The notes: generated from the sequence alone by a model not told the origin. Shown: positions 35,520 through 46,672, counted from the first letter of the stretch. The stretch: DNA of 64,000 bases from Sphingopyxis sp. CCNWLW2 (GCF_037095755.1 NZ_JBAWKJ010000001.1:1367001-1431000); one strand, 5' to 3'. A program made the numbers and translations.

Positions 35520-36809
35520 TTAACGCGAAACGCCGATGTCGCCCGACGAAAAGCCCGGCTCGCTCGCTTCGCTGTGCTTGGCGAACTCGATGCGCGCGAT
35601 CGCGCGTTCGTGGACTTCGTCGGGCCCGTCGGCGAGGCGCAGCGTGCGCTGATGCGCATAGGCTTTGGCCAGCCCGAAATCCTCCGACACGCCGCCGCCG
35701 CCATGCGCCTGGATCGCATCGTCGATGATCTTCAGCGCCATGTTCGGCGCCTGCACCTTGATCATCGCGATCTCGGCCGCGGCCGACTTGTTGCCGACCT
35801 TGTCCATCATGTCGGCGGCCTTGAGGCACAGCAGGCGCGTCATCTCGATGTCGATGCGCGCGCGGGCAAGGCGATGTTCCCAGATGCTATATTCGGCGAC
35901 CTTCTTGCCGAACGCGACGCGCGACTGCAGCCGCTTCGCCATCTTCGCGATCGCTTCTTCCGCCACACCAATGGTGCGCATGCAGTGATGGATGCGTCCC
36001 GGCCCGAGGCGCCCCTGTGCGATCTCGAACCCACGCCCTTCGCCGAGCAGCATCGCTTCCTCGGCCTTGACGCGGACGTCCTTCAGCTCGATTTCCATAT
36101 GGCCGTGCGGCGCGTCGTCATAACCGAAGACGGGCAGGTGGCGGAGGATATTCACCCCCGGCGCGTTCAGCGGCATCAGCACCATCGACTGCTGCGCGTG
36201 GCGCTTCGCGCCGAAGTCGGTCTTGCCCATCACGATCGCGACCTCGCAGCGCGGATCGCCCGCGCCCGACGACCACCATTTGGTGCCGTTGATCACATAA
36301 TCGTCGCCGTCGCGTTCGATCCGCGTCTCGATGTTGGTCGCGTCGGACGAGGCGACGCGCGGCTCGGTCATCAGGAAGGCCGAACGGATCTGGCCGTTCA
36401 TCAGCCGGCCGAGATATTTTTCCTTCTGCGCGCGCGTCCCGTAGCGGTGGAACACTTCCATATTGCCGGTGTCGGGCGCCGAGCAGTTGAACACCTCGCT
36501 CGCAAAGCCGACGCGCCCCATTTCCTCGGCGCACAGCGCATATTCGAGGTTGGAGAGGCCGGGTCCTTCGAATTCGAACGTCTCGTCGACATGGTGGTGC
36601 GCGGCGGACTTGGGCGGCATGAAGAGGTTCCAGATGCCGGCTTCTTTCGCTTCGGCCTTCAGATCCTCGACGATCTGGATGACTTTCCAGCGGTCGCCCG
36701 CCTTGTCCTGTTCGTTATAGGTCGGGACCGCGGGGCGAACCTTGCGTTCGATGAAATCGCGTACCCGGTCGCGCCAATAGACCTGCCGGTCGGTGAGATC
36801 GAAGTCCAT
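35520..36809 (-). CDS. Acyl-CoA dehydrogenase of the ACAD10/11 (LvaC-like) type
   Basis: A 429-residue acyl-CoA-dehydrogenase-fold protein. The segments [42 protein letters not shown] and [12 protein letters not shown] match the dehydrogenase half of ACAD10/11 as I recall it. At the usual catalytic Glu position it has [13 protein letters not shown], an Asp-containing variant typical of that subfamily. In such systems this half eliminates phosphate from 4-phosphoacyl-CoA instead of performing plain oxidation. The start at 36809 follows AAAGGA; an in-frame GTG at 36836 falls inside the palindrome at 36826-36841 and is unlikely. Confidence 0.9.
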   Translation of the reverse strand: MDFDLTDRQVYWRDRVRDFIERKVRPAVPTYNEQDKAGDRWKVIQIVEDLKAEAKEAGIWNLFMPPKSAAHHHVDETFEFEGPGLSNLEYALCAEEMGRVGFASEVFNCSAPDTGNMEVFHRYGTRAQKEKYLGRLMNGQIRSAFLMTEPRVASSDATNIETRIERDGDDYVINGTKWWSSGAGDPRCEVAIVMGKTDFGAKRHAQQSMVLMPLNAPGVNILRHLPVFGYDDAPHGHMEIELKDVRVKAEEAMLLGEGRGFEIAQGRLGPGRIHHCMRTIGVAEEAIAKMAKRLQSRVAFGKKVAEYSIWEHRLARARIDIEMTRLLCLKAADMMDKVGNKSAAAEIAMIKVQAPNMALKIIDDAIQAHGGGGVSEDFGLAKAYAHQRTLRLADGPDEVHERAIARIEFAKHSEASEPGFSSGDIGVSR

Positions 36810-36825
36810 CTGCGCGTCCTTTCCC

Positions 36826-36841
36826 TTTACGTTCACGTAAA
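36826..36841. promoter_or_regulatory. Palindromic operator TTTACGTTCACGTAAA
   Basis: Perfect 7-base arms TTTACGT/ACGTAAA around TC, ending 17 bases before the start of the ACAD10/11-like gene. The pattern resembles operators recalled for MerR-family LiuR-type regulators of branched-chain and fatty acid catabolism. A degenerate copy lies at 39343-39358. No regulator gene is in the cluster. Confidence 0.6.
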
Positions 36842-36919
36842 CCTTTGGACCGATTCGTCGGCCTTGCCAAGTCCCGCGGCCCTAAAATTACATCATTCCG
36901 CCGCTTGGCGACATGATCG

Positions 36920-38377
36920 TTACGGATGCGCCCCCGTGGCATCGGGTTCGCCGCGTGCGACGTCGCCCAGCAGCGCCAGCCGCGCTTCGTGATCGGCGCG
37001 CGAGATCGGGAATTTGCGCATCACGATCAGCCCCAGCGTGCCGATGACCAGCACCGCGAGCGCATAGCCGAGCGCGAGATTGCCGAGCACGTCGCTCCCG
37101 ACTTCGCCCGGCTTGGCATTCGCCGGAAAGGCCGCGAACGACAGGATCAGCCCCGCAGCGAAGATGCCGATGCCCGTCGCGCATTTCTGCATGAAGAAAT
37201 AGCCCGCGAAGAACAGCCCCTCCGACCGCCGCCCGGTCTCGCTCTGCGACGCCTCGACGACATCGGCCATCATCGACGACGACAGGATCATCAGGATGAT
37301 CGAGAAGCTGTTGGAGACGAACACGAGCGCGAACATCGCTGCGACGCTCGGCTTGCCCGGCAGGCCGGGAAAAAACCCCTGGATCCACGCGAAATAGATG
37401 CCGCTGTTGACGAGCAAAGAGATCGCGCCCGCGAAAATCGCGCCGTCGCGCTTGCCGAGCCGCGCCGACACGGGGGCGACGAGCACGAAAGCTGCGATCA
37501 TCGAGGCGAACAGCAGAAAGACATAGGCGACCATCTCGCCCTGCGTGAACTGCCAGAAGAAACCGAGCAGGTAATTGTTCATCGAAAAGGTGATGCCCTG
37601 ATTCACGAAGCCGAACAGCGCGGCGAATATCAGCCACAGGAAGGCGCGGTTCGACAGCGTGTCGCGCATCTCGCCGAGGACCTGGCGCAGCGTCATTACC
37701 GGTTTCGTATCGGCGATGTTCGACACCGCGATGCGGCTGTGCTGCCCCGCGGCCGAGGTCAGGACCGCGCCCGCCATCAGCAGCGCGCCGGTCAGCGCAT
37801 AGGGGAAATAGCCGTCGGGATCGACGAGCCCCTTCGCGCCGCCGAAGAACACGCCATAGGCGAGCAGCAGGATCAGCAGCCCGCCGCCCCAGCCGAAGAG
37901 GAAGCGATAGCGCATGACGACGGTGCGCTCGTCATAATCGCCCGTCAGCTCGGGCACGATCGCGACCGACGGCACTTCGCACATCGAGACGAGCGAGCGA
38001 ACGATGATCGCAAAGCCGATCAGCCAGGCGACGGTCATCGCATTGCTCATTTCGGGCGGATGCCACAGCAGCATCCACATGATCGCGAGCGGAATCGGCG
38101 CGCCATAAAGCCAGGGGAGGCGGCGCCCCCAGCGGCTGCGCGTGCGGTCGGTGAGTTCGCCGATGATCGGATCGACAAAGGCGTCGGCGATCAGCGCGAC
38201 CATGATCGCGGCGCCGACGACGCCGGGATCGAGCCCGATCACCTGATTGTAGAACAGCAGCAGAAAGGTCGAAAAGCCGTTGTCCTTGACGCCATAGGCG
38301 ATGCTGCCCAGCCCGTGCACGACCTTCAGCCGGACCGGCAGGCGCGTGGCTTTCGGCGCGGCAATTGCCGCGTTCAC
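36920..38377 (-). CDS. GPH-family symporter (MelB-like major facilitator)
   Basis: A 485-residue transporter with about twelve membrane helices. The glycoside-pentoside-hexuronide family signature appears in GLGSIAYGVKDNGFSTFLL (first helix) and DAFVDPIIGELTDRTRSRWGRRLPW (split: DAFVDPIIG near residue 66, RSRWGRR near 80). GPH carriers import sugars and glycosides with Na+ or H+, but sphingomonad members also occur next to acyl-CoA degradation genes. The start overlaps the upstream SDR stop (ATGA). The substrate is unknown; a hydroxylated acid or glycoside is possible. Confidence 0.88.
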   Translation of the reverse strand: MNAAIAAPKATRLPVRLKVVHGLGSIAYGVKDNGFSTFLLLFYNQVIGLDPGVVGAAIMVALIADAFVDPIIGELTDRTRSRWGRRLPWLYGAPIPLAIMWMLLWHPPEMSNAMTVAWLIGFAIIVRSLVSMCEVPSVAIVPELTGDYDERTVVMRYRFLFGWGGGLLILLLAYGVFFGGAKGLVDPDGYFPYALTGALLMAGAVLTSAAGQHSRIAVSNIADTKPVMTLRQVLGEMRDTLSNRAFLWLIFAALFGFVNQGITFSMNNYLLGFFWQFTQGEMVAYVFLLFASMIAAFVLVAPVSARLGKRDGAIFAGAISLLVNSGIYFAWIQGFFPGLPGKPSVAAMFALVFVSNSFSIILMILSSSMMADVVEASQSETGRRSEGLFFAGYFFMQKCATGIGIFAAGLILSFAAFPANAKPGEVGSDVLGNLALGYALAVLVIGTLGLIVMRKFPISRADHEARLALLGDVARGEPDATGAHP

Positions 38378-39231
38378 GCCGGCGCCCCGGCCTTTGCCGC
38401 TTCCTCCATTGCGACGAGCGCATCGAATAGTCCGGGGGCTTCGGGGTCCCAGGCATGGCGCTGGCCGATCGTCAGCCCGCCGTCGACCAGCATATGCGTG
38501 CCGGTCATAAAGCTCGACTCCTCGCTCGCGAGATAGGCGACGGCGTTGGCGATATCCTCGGGCTGGCCGCCGCGCGCGACGGGCTGCGCGGCCTCGCTCA
38601 TCCCCGCGATGATCGCCTTTGCCTGATCCTTATGTTCGTCGGGCACGTCGAGCGACGAGGTGAAGATATTGGTGTTGATGAAGCCGGGGCAGATCGCGTT
38701 GACGCGAATGCCGTAACGCGCGAGGTCGGTTGCCGCGATTTTGCTGAGGTGGAGCACGCCCGCCTTGGCGACGGCATAGGCGATCGGCGAATAGCCGGCG
38801 CCGAGTGCCGCGACGCTTGCGGTGTTGACGATGCTGGCACCCTTGCGGCCCTTCATATGCGGCGCGGCGTAGCGGATGCCCATCGCAACCGATTTCAGCA
38901 CGAGGTCCATCGTCAGGTCCCAGCCCTCGGGGCTGATCTCGTCGATCGGGGCGCGGTCGCCCGCGGCGGCGGCGTTGTTGAACACGATATCGATGCCCCC
39001 GGCTTTCGCCGCGGCTTTATTCATCAACGCCTCGATGTCGGATGGCTTGGTGACGTCGCAGCGGACGAAGTCGATCTTGCCGTTCGACTGCTCGGCGAGC
39101 GCGCGCCCGCCCGCCTCGTCGATGTCGGCGGCAAAGACATGCGCGCCCTCGCTCGCGAGTTTCAAAACCGCTGCCTTGCCGATGCCCGACGCCGCTCCGG
39201 TGACGACGGCTATCTTGCCTGCGAATCGCAT
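38374..39231 (-). CDS. Short-chain dehydrogenase
   Basis: A 285-residue SDR with VVTGAASGIGKAAVLKLA, VFNNAAAAGDRAPI, and YAVAKAGVLHLSK as the catalytic block. A C-terminal extension (LTIGQRHAWDPEAPGLFDAL) goes beyond the usual VDGG end. The start at 39231 gives the proper N-terminus; the longer frame enters the divergent promoter. It is the first gene of the GPH transporter unit and divergent from the acyl-CoA dehydrogenase pair. The substrate is unknown. Confidence 0.88.
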   Translation of the reverse strand: MRFAGKIAVVTGAASGIGKAAVLKLASEGAHVFAADIDEAGGRALAEQSNGKIDFVRCDVTKPSDIEALMNKAAAKAGGIDIVFNNAAAAGDRAPIDEISPEGWDLTMDLVLKSVAMGIRYAAPHMKGRKGASIVNTASVAALGAGYSPIAYAVAKAGVLHLSKIAATDLARYGIRVNAICPGFINTNIFTSSLDVPDEHKDQAKAIIAGMSEAAQPVARGGQPEDIANAVAYLASEESSFMTGTHMLVDGGLTIGQRHAWDPEAPGLFDALVAMEEAAKAGAPA

Positions 39232-39279
39232 TGACCCATTCTCCCGTTTTCTTTTGCCACTTAGCTTAGGGGCCAAAGG

Positions 39280-39358
39280 TGACGCGTCAACGGCGGTCAA
39301 ACCGACGCTACGGCGCCGTAACGGCAGGCGCGTCGATCCAAGTTGACGCTTGCGTAAA
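39280..39358. promoter_or_regulatory. Divergent promoter region with three palindromes
   Basis: Between the SDR and the acyl-CoA dehydrogenase gene lie TGACGCGTCA (39280-39289), TACGGCGCCGTA (39309-39320), and TTGACGCTTGCGTAAA (39343-39358). The last is a weaker version of the 36826-36841 palindrome. They are probable regulator sites for both directions. Confidence 0.45.
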
Positions 39359-39404
39359 GCAGCGAAGCGGACGTAGATTTGGCCGCAGAAGAGGAGCCAA
39401 AAGG

Positions 39405-40586
39405 ATGAGCGAACTGGACGCTTTTCGCGCCGAGGTGCGGGACTGGCTGGAGGCCAACTGCCCCGCCGAAATGCGCGAGCCCGTGCGGGACGAAGGCGAC
39501 GTCTGCTGGGGCGGGCGCAACTGGGTGTTCAAGAACGACGCGCAGAAGGCGTGGCTCGAAGCGTGCGTCGCGAAGGGCTACACCGTCCCCGACTGGCCGA
39601 AGCCCTATGGTGGCGCCGGGCTCACCCCCGAGCAGACCAAGGTCCTCAAACAGGAAATGAAGCGCATCCATGCGCGCTCGCCGCTCGACAGCTTCGGCAT
39701 CTGGATGCTCGGCCCCGCGCTGCTGCAATTCGGCACCGAGGAGCAGAAGGTCGAATATCTGAACCCGATCGCGCGCGGCGAAATCCGCTGGTGCCAGGGC
39801 TATTCGGAACCCGGCTCGGGCAGCGACCTCGTCAGTCTGCAGACCTTCGGCGAGGACAAGGGCGATCATTGGGTCGTCAACGGGTCGAAGATCTGGACGA
39901 GCTATGCCGACAAGGCCGACTGGATCTTCTGCCTCGTCCGCACCGACAAGGCGAACAAATATCAGGGCATCACCTTCATGCTCTTCGACATGGCGAGCAA
40001 GGGCGTCACGACCAAGCCGATCCTGCTGATCAGCGGAAATTCGCCCTTCTGCGAGACCTTCTTCGACGATGTCGAGGTGCCGAAGACGCAGTTCATCGGC
40101 GAGATCAACCGCGGCTGGGACGTCGCCAAATATCTGCTCGGCCACGAACGCGAGATGATCTCGGGCGGCGGTGCGGGCGGCGACATGGTCAGCATCGGCG
40201 GCGCCTTTGCCAAGGCGTTCGGCAAGAACGCCGCGGGCGAGCTCGACGATCCGATCCTGCGCGCCGAAATGGCGGCGTTCGACGTCGACGTCTTCGCCTA
40301 CCGCGCGATGGGCGAGCGTTTCATGGACATGTGGAAGACCGGCCGCGCGCACCCCGCGTCGTCGAACATGATGAAATATGTCGGCACCGAACTCAACAAG
40401 CGCCGCCACGAACTCGTCATGTCGGGCGGCGGCAGCGAAGCGCTCGAATGGGACAGCGAAGAGACCAAGGGCGGCGCAAGGGCGCGCGGCTGGCTGCGTA
40501 CCAAGGCCAATTCGATCGAAGGCGGGACGAGCGAAGTCATGCTCAATGTCATCGCCAAGCGTATCCTCGACCTGCCCGGAGCCTGA
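39405..40586 (+). CDS. Acyl-CoA dehydrogenase, FadE type (subunit with Glu)
   Basis: A 393-residue acyl-CoA dehydrogenase. Landmarks are CQGYSEPGSGSDLVSL, KIWTSYADKADWIF, FFDDVEVPKTQFIGEINRGW and C-terminal NSIEGGTSEVMLNVIAKRIL, with Glu372 at the place of the usual catalytic residue. GAGGAG and AAAGG precede ATG 39405; the earlier in-frame GTG at 39279 is in the promoter. The next gene, another acyl-CoA dehydrogenase, begins 3 bases after the stop. Such adjacent pairs form alpha2beta2 enzymes in sterol side-chain degradation; the substrate here is unknown. Confidence 0.9.
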   Translation: MSELDAFRAEVRDWLEANCPAEMREPVRDEGDVCWGGRNWVFKNDAQKAWLEACVAKGYTVPDWPKPYGGAGLTPEQTKVLKQEMKRIHARSPLDSFGIWMLGPALLQFGTEEQKVEYLNPIARGEIRWCQGYSEPGSGSDLVSLQTFGEDKGDHWVVNGSKIWTSYADKADWIFCLVRTDKANKYQGITFMLFDMASKGVTTKPILLISGNSPFCETFFDDVEVPKTQFIGEINRGWDVAKYLLGHEREMISGGGAGGDMVSIGGAFAKAFGKNAAGELDDPILRAEMAAFDVDVFAYRAMGERFMDMWKTGRAHPASSNMMKYVGTELNKRRHELVMSGGGSEALEWDSEETKGGARARGWLRTKANSIEGGTSEVMLNVIAKRILDLPGA

Positions 40587-40589
40587 CCC

Positions 40590-41708
40590 ATGCCTTTGTA
40601 TCACAATGACGACCAGGCGATGCTCAAGGACAGCGTCGCCCCCTTCGTGGCCGAACAGGCGCCGGTGTCGCACCTGCGCAAATTGCGCGACAGCGCCGAC
40701 GCGACCGGCTTCTCGCGCGACCTCTGGGCGCAGTTCACCGAAATGGGCCTGCCCGGCATGCTCGTTCCCGAAGCGCACGGCGGGCTCGGCATGGGGCATA
40801 TGGAAGCGGGCATCGTGCTCGAGGAAATCGGACGCAATCTGACCCCGTCGCCTTTCCTCTCGACCAGCGTCGGCGCGGTCGCCGCGCTCGCGAAGGCGGG
40901 CGGCACACAGGCGGGCCGCTGGCTCCCCGCGATCGCATCGGGCGAGGCGATTATCGCGCTCGCGATCGACGAGGGCGCCAAGCACCGCCCCGACCGCATC
41001 GCGACGACCGCGACGCGCGCCGGCAACGGCTTCCGTCTCGACGGCAAGAAAAGCTTCGTGCTCCACGGCCATGTCGCCGACATGAGCATCGTCGCGGCAA
41101 AGACCGACGGCGGGATCACGCTGTTCGCGGTGCCGAAGGATGCGAAAGGCGCCACCGCCGATCCGCGCCGCCTCGTCGACTCGAGCCTTGCGAGCCACGT
41201 CACGCTCGACGGCGTCGAGGTCGATGCCGACGCGGTGATCGGTGAGGTCGATGCGGGCGAGGATGTGCTGAACGCGCTGCTCGCCGCGACCCGCACCGGC
41301 GCCGCCGCCGAAATGGTCGGCGTCGGGCAGGGCGCGATGGACATGACGGTCAATTACCTCAAGGAACGCAAGCAGTTCGGCAAGCTGATCGGCGAGTTCC
41401 AGGGCCTCCAGCACCGCGCCGCGCATCTCTATGGCGAGATGGAAGTCGCGCGCGCCACCGTGATGAAGGCGCAGCAACTGCTCGACGAGGGCAGCGAAGG
41501 CGCGAAGCTGATGGTCTCGGTCGCCAAGGCGAAGGCCGGCCGCGCCGCCAACCTCGCGGTGCGCGAAGGCGTCCAGATGCACGGCGGCATCGGCATGACC
41601 GACGAATATGACATCGGCCTCTACATGAAACGCGACCGCGCGCTCGCCGAATATATGGGCGATGTGCATTACCACATCGACCAGGTCGCGCGGATGAATG
41701 GTTACTAA
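40590..41708 (+). CDS. Acyl-CoA dehydrogenase, probable non-catalytic partner subunit
   Basis: A 372-residue acyl-CoA dehydrogenase with a weaker family pattern. ERKQFGKLIGEFQGLQ (FAD/dimer loop) and QMHGGIGMTDEYDIGLYMKR are normal. The last helix reads ALAEYMGDVHYHID where catalytic members have YEGT, so the Glu is replaced by Met356. Together with direct adjacency (3 bases) to the Glu-containing acyl-CoA dehydrogenase, this suggests the beta subunit of a heteromeric enzyme. The start ATG 40590 has a weak upstream ribosome site, in keeping with coupling. Confidence 0.88.
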   Translation: MPLYHNDDQAMLKDSVAPFVAEQAPVSHLRKLRDSADATGFSRDLWAQFTEMGLPGMLVPEAHGGLGMGHMEAGIVLEEIGRNLTPSPFLSTSVGAVAALAKAGGTQAGRWLPAIASGEAIIALAIDEGAKHRPDRIATTATRAGNGFRLDGKKSFVLHGHVADMSIVAAKTDGGITLFAVPKDAKGATADPRRLVDSSLASHVTLDGVEVDADAVIGEVDAGEDVLNALLAATRTGAAAEMVGVGQGAMDMTVNYLKERKQFGKLIGEFQGLQHRAAHLYGEMEVARATVMKAQQLLDEGSEGAKLMVSVAKAKAGRAANLAVREGVQMHGGIGMTDEYDIGLYMKRDRALAEYMGDVHYHIDQVARMNGY

Positions 41709-41714
41709 ACTTCA

Positions 41715-41826
41715 CCCCTCCCGCTTGCGGGAGGGGCAGCGAGACTTGCCGGCTTGCCGGCTAGTCGCAGCGGGGAGGGCGGATCGCCCGACATGCCCCA
41801 CCCCAACCCTCCCCTGAAGGGGAGGG
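41715..41826. repeat. Pair of GC-rich intergenic hairpins
   Basis: CCCCTCCCGC-TT-GCGGGAGGGG (41715-41736) and CCCTCCCC-TGAA-GGGGAGGG (41807-41826) flank a GC-rich spacer that also contains a doubled GCCGGCTTGCCGGC. They resemble sphingomonad intergenic repeats and sit just before the SDR ribosome site. Confidence 0.75.
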
Positions 41827-41843
41827 AGAAAAAGGATTGCACT

Positions 41844-42647
41844 ATGAACCTTCAGGACATGTTCGGCCTCGACGGCCGCATCGCACTCGTCACCGGCGGC
41901 TCGCGCGGCATCGGCAAGATGATCGTCGAGGGCTATCTCGCCGCGGGCGCGGCGCGCGTCTATATCTCGGCGCGCAAGAGCGCGCAGATCGAGGAAGCCG
42001 TCGCCGATTTCGAAACGCGCTATCCGGGCAAGGTCATCGGCCTGCCGGTCGACCTGTCGACCGTCGAAGGGTGCCGCGCGCTCGCGTCGGAGCTCGAAGC
42101 GCGCGAAGAGCGCCTCGACATCCTCGTCAACAACGCCGGCGCGGCGTGGGGCGAACCGTTCGAGGGCTTCCCCGAGGCGGGCTGGGACAAGGTGATGGAC
42201 ATCAACGTCAAATCGCCCTTCTTCCTGACGCAGGCGCTCCACGGGCTGCTCAAGGGCGGCGGCACCGCCGACCGTCCGGCGAAGGTGATCAACATCGGCT
42301 CGATCGACGGCCAGCGTTTGAACCCCTGGGAAACCTACAGCTATCACGCGTCGAAGGCCGCGATCCTCTACCTCACCAAGCGGCTCGCGGCGCGGCTGGT
42401 GCAGGATCATATCCTCGTCACCGCGATCGCGCCGGGCGCCTTCCAGTCGGACATGAACAAGGCGGCGCGCGACCATGGCGACGCGGTGGCGCAAAGCATC
42501 CCGGTCAAGCGCATCGGCGTCCCCGAGGATATGGCCGGCGCCGCGATCTTCCTCGCGTCGAAGGCGGGCGACTATGTCGTCGGCGACACGATCACCGTCG
42601 ACGGCGGGCTCGTCCACGGCGACGTCCGGACGAGCATCGACGCGTAA
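41844..42647 (+). CDS. Short-chain dehydrogenase (RhlG/FabG-like)
   Basis: A 267-residue SDR. VTGGSRGIGKMIVEGYL is the cofactor motif, followed by ILVNNAGAAWGEPF and YSYHASKAAILYLTKRL; it ends in ITVDGGLVHGD. The long N-terminal MNLQDMFGLDGR and the ARVYISARK segment recall RhlG-like 3-oxoacyl reductases. AAAGG lies before ATG 41844. It lies downstream of the acyl-CoA dehydrogenase pair, separated by repeats, and may belong to the same catabolic unit. Confidence 0.88.
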   Translation: MNLQDMFGLDGRIALVTGGSRGIGKMIVEGYLAAGAARVYISARKSAQIEEAVADFETRYPGKVIGLPVDLSTVEGCRALASELEAREERLDILVNNAGAAWGEPFEGFPEAGWDKVMDINVKSPFFLTQALHGLLKGGGTADRPAKVINIGSIDGQRLNPWETYSYHASKAAILYLTKRLAARLVQDHILVTAIAPGAFQSDMNKAARDHGDAVAQSIPVKRIGVPEDMAGAAIFLASKAGDYVVGDTITVDGGLVHGDVRTSIDA

Positions 42648-42659
42648 TTCCATTCCTTC

Positions 42660-42734
42660 GTCACCCCGGACTTGATCCGGGGTCCACGACAGCGCCCTCG
42701 GAATGGATGCCGGATCAAGTCCAGCATGACGAAA
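42660..42734. repeat. Intergenic inverted repeat (sphingomonad REP-like), copy 2
   Basis: Nearly identical to 785-858, with the same two hairpin arms (GGACTTGATCCGGGGTCC and GCCGGATCAAGTCC) and the same spacer GGAATGGAT. It follows the SDR gene. Confidence 0.8.
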
Positions 42735-42797
42735 GAGCAGTTTGACTCACCCATCTCCAAGGTGTATTATGTAACTAATGCACCAAGGAGATTGGCC

Positions 42798-43316
42798 ATG
42801 CGTCTCGCGTTCCTCATTCCCCCGATGATGCTCCTCGCCGCCTGCGGGTCGGAGGAGAAGAAGACCGGGGAGGGCACCGAAGTCTCGATCAACGCCGGCG
42901 ACGAGCATGGCGGGGTCCAGATCAAGACCGGCAAGGACGGCGGCAATATCAAGATCGGCGGTGACGGTGCCGCGATCGACATCGACATCCCCGATTTCGT
43001 CGATCTCGACCTCGAAGACGATTTCGATATCGACGGGGTGAAGCTCTATCCGGGCAGCAAGGTCACCAAGGTCGACGTCGATGCGAACGACAAGAGCGGC
43101 GCCGACAAGGCGACGGTCAAACTCGGCTTCACTTCGCCCGCCGCGCCGACGAAGGCGGCCGACTGGATGGCGGGCGAATTCGCCAGGAAGGGCGTCAAGG
43201 TCACGCGCAGCGGCGACACGCTCGCGGGCAAGGACAAGGACGGCGCCGATTTCCGCATCAACTTCGCCCCCGACGGCGCGAACGCCAGGGGCGAGGTGGT
43301 GATCGTCAAGAGCTGA
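42798..43316 (+). CDS. Hypothetical lipoprotein with acidic repeat-like segment
   Basis: A 172-residue lipoprotein; the lipobox is MMLLAACGSEE. The N-terminal half is acidic and Gly/Ile-rich (VQIKTGKDGGNIKIGGDG, then IDIDIPDFVDLDLEDDFDID), which could bind divalent cations. The C-terminal half (SKVTKVDVDANDKSG onward) looks like a small alpha/beta domain. AAGGAG precedes ATG 42798; the longer frame begins in the repeat. No family was recognised. Single gene, converging on ppc through a hairpin. Confidence 0.75.
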   Translation: MRLAFLIPPMMLLAACGSEEKKTGEGTEVSINAGDEHGGVQIKTGKDGGNIKIGGDGAAIDIDIPDFVDLDLEDDFDIDGVKLYPGSKVTKVDVDANDKSGADKATVKLGFTSPAAPTKAADWMAGEFARKGVKVTRSGDTLAGKDKDGADFRINFAPDGANARGEVVIVKS

Positions 43317-43335
43317 CCTTGCACCGTCGCCCAGT

Positions 43336-43386
43336 GAAAGCCGGGGCCGCTGACGATTGGAAGTGACGAAAGCGGTCCCGGCTTTC
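43336..43386. terminator. Bidirectional hairpin between the lipoprotein gene and ppc
   Basis: Arms GAAAGCCGGGGCCGCT (43336-43351) and AGCGGTCCCGGCTTTC (43371-43386) pair with one mismatch. The hairpin lies between convergent genes. T-runs are weak, so factor-dependent termination is also possible. Confidence 0.55.
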
Positions 43387-43399
43387 GCCGGGACGACGA

Positions 43400-46078
<2,679 letters not shown>

Positions 46079-46121
46079 GAACCCAGCTTGCTGCACCTGC
46101 GAAGGCGCAGGGTCAAGCCGA

Positions 46122-46155
46122 CGCGCGGGCGCGCATAGCTATGCGCGCCCGCGCG
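46122..46155. repeat. Perfect 34-base GC-rich palindrome
   Basis: The sequence from CGCGCGGGC to GCCCGCGCG, centred on AGCT at 46137-46140, is identical to its own reverse complement over 34 bases. It lies between the 5' end of ppc and the 3' end of the YbaY-like gene. It could be a terminator for the latter or a protein-binding or cruciform site. Confidence 0.8.
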
Positions 46156-46164
46156 AGCGCTTCG

Positions 46165-46590
46165 TCAGCGGGTCCGGACCATGACCAACGTGCCCATATC
46201 GACCCGCGGGCGGCCATCGAAGGTCACGCCATTATGCGTGTCGGTGATGAACATCAGCTTTCCCGACGCGTCGGTGATGCGCGCCGAAACCGAATAGCGG
46301 CCGCGCGGGTCGATTTTGCGCTCGTCGACGGTCAGCGAAAAGGCGAAGGGCACCTGCCGGCCGTCGGCGGTGAACGACTGCTGCGCGATCGTCTTCGACG
46401 GCGCGTCCATCAGGCTGACATCGGCGAGCTGGATTTCGACCTGCGCCGTCGGCGGCAGCGCCATGCGCTCGCGATAGGTGATGCTGCCGGTGACCGACAC
46501 GGGTTGTTCCGAAGGCGCGATCGTTGCGCAGGCAGCGAGCAGCGGCGCGGCAACCATGCCGACGGCGAGCATACGAGTGATGCGAACCAT
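46165..46590 (-). CDS. YbaY-family lipoprotein
   Basis: A 141-residue lipoprotein, lipobox APLLAACATI. The mature domain starts VSVTGSITYRERMALPPTAQVEIQL (a YscW/YbaY-type beta-sandwich) and contains FAFSLTVDERKIDPRGRYSVSARI and VTFDGRPRVDMG. These proteins are periplasmic, and their function is poorly known. Start 46590 gives the signal; the longer frame runs into the HNH gene region. GGAGAAAT precedes it. Confidence 0.82.
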   Translation of the reverse strand: MVRITRMLAVGMVAAPLLAACATIAPSEQPVSVTGSITYRERMALPPTAQVEIQLADVSLMDAPSKTIAQQSFTADGRQVPFAFSLTVDERKIDPRGRYSVSARITDASGKLMFITDTHNGVTFDGRPRVDMGTLVMVRTR

Positions 46591-46672
46591 GATATTTCTC
46601 CTTTTTTCGATGGTTGGCGGCCGCCTAGTCCCATCGAGGTGAACCCATGCTGTCGCGCTCGTTGTGCCCCTG

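Noticed and set aside
36926..38536. 536-codon plus-strand frame rich in Arg/His/Asp
   Set aside because: Antisense to the GPH transporter; its charged composition mirrors hydrophobic helices on the other strand.
39297..41675. 792-codon minus-strand frame
   Set aside because: Antisense to two acyl-CoA dehydrogenases; no recognisable domain.
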